This document shows positions 6,121 to 8,480 of a stretch of 8,480 nt of DNA, in pieces. The stretch's first letter is position 1. Each line of letters opens with the position of its first letter. The position numbers and the translations under genes are program-made. The notes under the pieces were generated by a model. The model was given only the letters and a program-made list of their open reading frames with translations, had not been told where the DNA came from and made no database searches. The DNA lies in NCBI GenBank assembly GCA_016297415.1, contig JAEDGQ010000084.1, positions 1-8,480 of the forward strand. The letters run 5' to 3'. This DNA comes from Treponema sp. GTDB taxonomy: Bacteria > Spirochaetota > Spirochaetia > Treponematales > Treponemataceae.

Positions 6121-7761
6121 TTAATAATGGAAGCTTGAGCCGCCAATAAATTCCCTGACAATGGACTGTTTTGGAATATAAGTTTCCGGAACAAGATCAA
6201 AGTTGTCCAGGAATCTGAGAAGCCTGCAGGCTTCTGAATATTCAGGTTCTGTAGGTTTTACGGCTTTTAAAAGTGGTTCCGCATAAACTTTAAGAACTGG
6301 AATTTCATAATCCAGGGCAGTATTCAAAACAGCATCTGCATTGTTCTGGAAAGGGAAGATATGAAGTTTTTCACCTTTCTGAACGCTTTCCCACATGCCG
6401 ATAGTTGCAGCTGCAGGTTTACCGCGGAACCGTGAATCACGGACAATGCGTCTGATAAGACGGTTATCTGATGTTGCAACACGGTAATGATCGTTAAGGT
6501 TAAGCTGTGTTAAGGCTGAAAGATAAATCTTGAATTTATATTTGCTTTCAACTTTAGGAGTCAGCTTGTCGTTTAATCCGTGAATGCCTTCCATGATTAA
6601 AATATCATTTTCTAAAAGGACCATGGTTTCGCCGGTATAGTATCGTTCTCCAAGATCGAAGTTGTATGAAGGAACTTGAATTTCTTTTCCGTTAAAGAGG
6701 TCATTCAGATTCTGATTTAAAAGTTCAACATCCAGGGCTTCAAGACATTCATAGTCATAATTTCCGTTTTCGTCTTTCGGATTATGTTCCCGGCCAACAT
6801 AGTAGCTGTCAAGACTGATTACTTTTGGATTATAGCCCAGGGCCTGAAGGTGAAGGGCGATTTTCTTGGCAGAAGTTGTTTTTCCAGACGATGAAGGACC
6901 GGCAATAAGCACAACCTTTACATTTCCCCGTTCATAAATCTGCTGTGCAACACGGGCATAATTTTGTGCCTGGAATGTTTCTGTAATATCAATAAAATCA
7001 TTGATTTTGCGTTTAAGAATAAGATTGTTTAAATCAGCAGCAGTAGAAACGCCCACTTTTTTTCCCCAATCTTTGTAACGCTTAAAAATTTCAAAGATTT
7101 TTGGATTATCTGTAAATTCAGGAATTGAATCCGGTTTCTTTTCTGCAGGGAATCTTAACAAAAATCCGTCATCGTAAGGACGAAGTTCAAAAAGATTAAT
7201 AAAACCAGTAGATTCAGCACAAGGTCCTGTATACAAGTCTGAGTAGTCATCAAGCACATTAAGAAGTACTTTTGGAGGACATTTATATTCCAGCTGCTGT
7301 CTGGTTTTAATCAGTCCGGCTTCTTCAAATAAACTGCAGGCTTCTTCGTAAGAAATGACTTTGTTTTCAATCGGAAGATTTTTACTGATTAAACTGTCAA
7401 GTTCGTTTTTTAAAGCAGTAATTTCAGCTTTTGAAACACCATTATTATCAAAAGTATAGTAATAACCTGTTCCAAGAGAGTGACCGATTATAAGTCTGGT
7501 TTCAGGGAAAAGTTTGTGAGCTGCAGCTGCAAGCATAAAACAGAGGGTGCGGCGATAGATGTTTGCACCGTCAATAGAGTCGTCATAAACTCCCTCAACT
7601 TTTGCATTAATTTCGATGCGGCCTCTGAGAGAAACAAGTTCATTGTTAACTTTTACAGCAAGAAGTTTTTTGCCCTTAACCTGAAGTTCAGAAGCAAGTT
7701 CATTTGCTGTAATGCCTTCCTGGCATTCAATCTGTTTGCTGTTAATTTTTAATGTAATCAT
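6121..7761 (-). CDS. Uridine kinase-family protein with TGS/ThrRS-like N-terminus
   Basis: The C-terminal half is a phosphoribulokinase/uridine kinase-type P-loop domain: Walker A GPSSSGKT (288-295), a following DSYY (318-321), and a Walker B-like strand NDILIMEGIHGLN (385-397). In this family the domain phosphorylates uridine/cytidine using a nucleoside triphosphate, but the substrate of this long subfamily is uncertain. The N-terminal part resembles threonyl-tRNA synthetase: a TGS-like domain (1-60) and a region with GHSLGTGYYYTFD (93-105), like the second additional domain. No aminoacylation core is present. Similar proteins are annotated udk or uridine kinase in Treponema. I chose ATG 7761 (546 residues) over a TTG five codons upstream (7776), because the TGS domain begins at the ATG and the upstream codons overlap a TATAAT. 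No Shine-Dalgarno site precedes it. It is its own unit, convergent with fliJ. Confidence 0.85.
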   Translation of the reverse strand: MITLKINSKQIECQEGITANELASELQVKGKKLLAVKVNNELVSLRGRIEINAKVEGVYDDSIDGANIYRRTLCFMLAAAAHKLFPETRLIIGHSLGTGYYYTFDNNGVSKAEITALKNELDSLISKNLPIENKVISYEEACSLFEEAGLIKTRQQLEYKCPPKVLLNVLDDYSDLYTGPCAESTGFINLFELRPYDDGFLLRFPAEKKPDSIPEFTDNPKIFEIFKRYKDWGKKVGVSTAADLNNLILKRKINDFIDITETFQAQNYARVAQQIYERGNVKVVLIAGPSSSGKTTSAKKIALHLQALGYNPKVISLDSYYVGREHNPKDENGNYDYECLEALDVELLNQNLNDLFNGKEIQVPSYNFDLGERYYTGETMVLLENDILIMEGIHGLNDKLTPKVESKYKFKIYLSALTQLNLNDHYRVATSDNRLIRRIVRDSRFRGKPAAATIGMWESVQKGEKLHIFPFQNNADAVLNTALDYEIPVLKVYAEPLLKAVKPTEPEYSEACRLLRFLDNFDLVPETYIPKQSIVREFIGGSSFHY

Positions 7762-7767
7762 ACATAA

Positions 7768-7796
7768 ATTATACAACGGTTTTTCAAATTTTTAAA
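7768..7796 (-). promoter_or_regulatory. Putative promoter of the uridine kinase-family gene, possibly leaderless
   Basis: On the minus strand, TTTAAA (7796-7791, 4 of 6 to -35) is followed by 17 bp and a perfect TATAAT (7773-7768). Only 6 nt separate the -10 from the ATG at 7761, so transcription would start at or next to the A of the start codon. The absence of any Shine-Dalgarno sequence agrees with a leaderless mRNA. The weak -35 and AT-rich context limit confidence. Confidence 0.45.
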
Positions 7797-7813
7797 AATA
7801 ACACCTTGTAATG

Positions 7814-7842
7814 AAAAAAAAATCCCGGAAAAGAATCCGGGA
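7814..7842 (-). terminator. Intrinsic terminator of argR
   Basis: Read on the minus strand: stem TCCCGGA (7842-7836), 6-nt loop TTCTTT, stem TCCGGGA (7829-7823), followed immediately by nine T (7822-7814). It begins 15 nt after the argR stop codon and ends before the promoter of the next minus-strand gene, so argR should be transcribed alone. Confidence 0.93.
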
Positions 7843-7857
7843 CTTATCTGAGGTAAA

Positions 7858-8328
7858 TTAATCATCAAGATGTGGAATATGTTTTTTCAGGGATTTCATA
7901 AAATCTTCACCGGAAGAACCATGTCTGAGGCTGGCAAAAATACAGTTGTCACCGGCAACAGTACCTAGAATTTCTTCAAGATTCAGGTTGTCCAGAGCAT
8001 TTGCTACAGAGTTAGCCTGTCCTCCAAAAGTTTTAATCACTACTGTTGAACTGTTCCATTCAATACTAACATAGCCCCGCATAAAATCCTGCACAAACAG
8101 AGATTCATTTTCGCGGTTTTCGTCATCTCCAGGAAGTGTATAAACATAACCTGCGTGACCGTCACTAACTTTGCCCACTTTTAAAAGTTTAAGATCACGG
8201 GAAAGGGTAGCCTGAGTAACTTCGTAACCTTCTTTGTTAAGAAGATTTAAAAGTTCTTCCTGACTTTCAATTCTAATATTTTTAATAAGTTTACGGATTG
8301 CCTTTAAGCGGGTATTGCGTTCTTTCAA
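7858..8328 (-). CDS. argR: Arginine repressor ArgR
   Basis: ArgR/AhrC is a hexameric regulator that binds ARG-box operators when loaded with L-arginine and controls arginine synthesis and breakdown. The 156-residue product has the normal family length. The N-terminal winged helix shows the hallmark SQEELLNLLNKEGYEVTQAT (22-41) followed by LSRDLK. The C-terminal oligomerisation and arginine-binding domain has GTVAGDNC (122-129), where most members have GT(I/V)AGDDT, so the second acidic pocket residue is Asn (N128). The start is a TTG at 8328-8326, with AAGGAA 6 nt upstream (8340-8335) and no better ATG. A strong promoter with two ARG-box-like sites lies just upstream, pointing to autorepression, and an intrinsic terminator follows. 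No arginine pathway genes are in the window. Confidence 0.95.
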   Translation of the reverse strand: MKERNTRLKAIRKLIKNIRIESQEELLNLLNKEGYEVTQATLSRDLKLLKVGKVSDGHAGYVYTLPGDDENRENESLFVQDFMRGYVSIEWNSSTVVIKTFGGQANSVANALDNLNLEEILGTVAGDNCIFASLRHGSSGEDFMKSLKKHIPHLDD

Positions 8329-8337
8329 AATTAATTC

Positions 8338-8376
8338 CTTTTATAAATATACAATAATTATGTATAAAAATACAAA
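8338..8376 (-). promoter_or_regulatory. Two tandem ARG-box-like operators in front of argR
   Basis: Box 1 (8359-8376), on the plus strand TATGTATAAAAATACAAA, matches 14 of 18 positions of the B. subtilis ARG-box consensus CATGAATAAAAATTCAAG and contains a perfect dyad TGTAT-N4-ATACA (8361-8374). Box 2 (8338-8355), CTTTTATAAATATACAAT, matches 12 of 18 with arms TTTAT-N4-ATACA. The boxes are 3 bp apart with centres 21 bp apart, the spacing of paired ARG boxes in E. coli. Box 1 covers part of the promoter spacer and overlaps the -10. Box 2 covers the expected transcription start and the ribosome binding site. The consensus comparison is from memory of the family. Confidence 0.7.
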
Positions 8377-8385
8377 AGCTGTCAA
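8357..8385 (-). promoter_or_regulatory. Sigma70-type promoter of argR
   Basis: On the minus strand a perfect -35 TTGACA (8385-8380), a 17-bp spacer, and CATAAT (8362-8357, 5 of 6 to the -10 consensus). Transcription would start near 8350, giving a short leader of about 20 nt before the TTG start codon. It is the best promoter match I found in the window. Confidence 0.82.
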
Positions 8386-8398
8386 ACAGGGCTAATTA

Positions 8399-8452
8399 GG
8401 GCAAACGCATTATAATATATTTCCTCCTAAAAATGGCTTCCAGTCGTGAAAA
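8399..8452. repeat. Right arm of long inverted repeat (54 bp)
   Basis: This is the inverted partner of positions 1-54, with 52 of 54 bases matching. It ends on the inner side at 8399, beyond which the sequences differ. On the minus strand this copy reads AGGAGGA where the left copy has AGCAGGG, so only this copy carries a good Shine-Dalgarno-like string. The frame on the minus strand from 8479 (ATG) to the TAA at 8398-8396 is open for 27 codons across the arm. On the plus strand ATG 8433 opens a frame (MASSRENVLSKPHASM) that leaves the window. The arm lies 13 bp upstream of the argR -35 and is not needed for that promoter. Confidence 0.9.
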
Positions 8453-8468
8453 CGTCTTGTCGAAACCG

Positions 8469-8480
8469 CATGCTAGCATG
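8469..8480. repeat. 12-bp perfect palindrome at the right edge
   Basis: CATGCTAGCATG is identical to its own reverse complement. The preceding base is G, so the palindrome would extend if the next base outside the window is C. It may be the centre of a longer symmetrical element associated with the inverted repeat next to it, or chance. Confidence 0.3.

Noticed and set aside
7762..7776. TTG start five codons upstream of the kinase ATG
   Set aside because: These codons cover the likely -10 box and the TGS-like domain starts at the ATG.
1..8480. Composite transposon or genomic island bounded by the 54-bp repeats
   Set aside because: No transposase or integrase is present, no target duplication can be judged, and the cargo consists of core flagellar and regulatory genes.
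1..8480. CRISPR array, tRNA or rRNA genes
   Set aside because: No regularly spaced direct repeats, no tRNA cloverleaf patterns and no rRNA-like stretches were seen; all gaps between genes are below 160 bp.

Overview
The window looks like a chromosomal segment of a spirochaete, most likely a gut- or rumen-type Treponema. The basis is the gene order fliF-fliG-fliH-fliI-fliJ, the character of the proteins (a FliG with an EYPQ motif, a long FliI, and a TGS/ThrRS-like uridine kinase-family protein of the kind seen in Treponema), the moderately AT-rich sequence and the heavy use of GAA and CAG codons. This placement comes from reading the sequence, not from a database search.

Layout. Positions 1-149 are a non-coding leader with one arm of a long inverted repeat, a 10-bp-arm palindrome and a sigma70-type promoter. 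Positions 150-5994 hold five tightly spaced plus-strand flagellar genes: fliF (MS ring), fliG (rotor/switch), fliH (export ATPase regulator, interrupted by an in-frame TAA), fliI (export ATPase) and fliJ (export chaperone/stalk). Positions 5995-6120 hold a compact palindromic, MITE-like repeat that fills the whole gap between two convergent genes. Positions 6121-7761 (minus strand) encode a TGS/ThrRS-like plus P-loop uridine kinase-family protein, with a promoter so close to the ATG that the mRNA may be leaderless. Positions 7858-8328 (minus strand) encode the arginine repressor ArgR, followed by a strong intrinsic terminator. It is preceded by a near-consensus promoter overlapped by two ARG-box-like operators whose centres are 21 bp apart. 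Positions 8399-8452 are the second arm of the long inverted repeat (52 of 54 bases match positions 1-54), and a 12-bp perfect palindrome sits at the right edge.

How the genes work together. FliF anchors the basal body, and FliG binds its C-terminus and receives torque. FliH, FliI and FliJ form the cytoplasmic ATPase complex that feeds the flagellar type III export gate. In this window the FliH frame is split before its glycine-repeat motif. Taken at face value, the strain would have an impaired export regulator unless the stop is read through, the C-terminal half is restarted, or the base is a sequencing error. ArgR and the uridine kinase-family gene are separate transcription units with no evident link to motility.

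The points most worth a second look are the fliH nonsense codon, the paired 54-bp repeat that brackets the segment (with no fliE upstream of fliF inside the window), the palindromic intergenic element with compensatory base changes in its two hairpins, the ArgR operator-promoter arrangement, and the possible leaderless start. I see no tRNA, rRNA, CRISPR array, transposase or clear novel defence or metabolic system.
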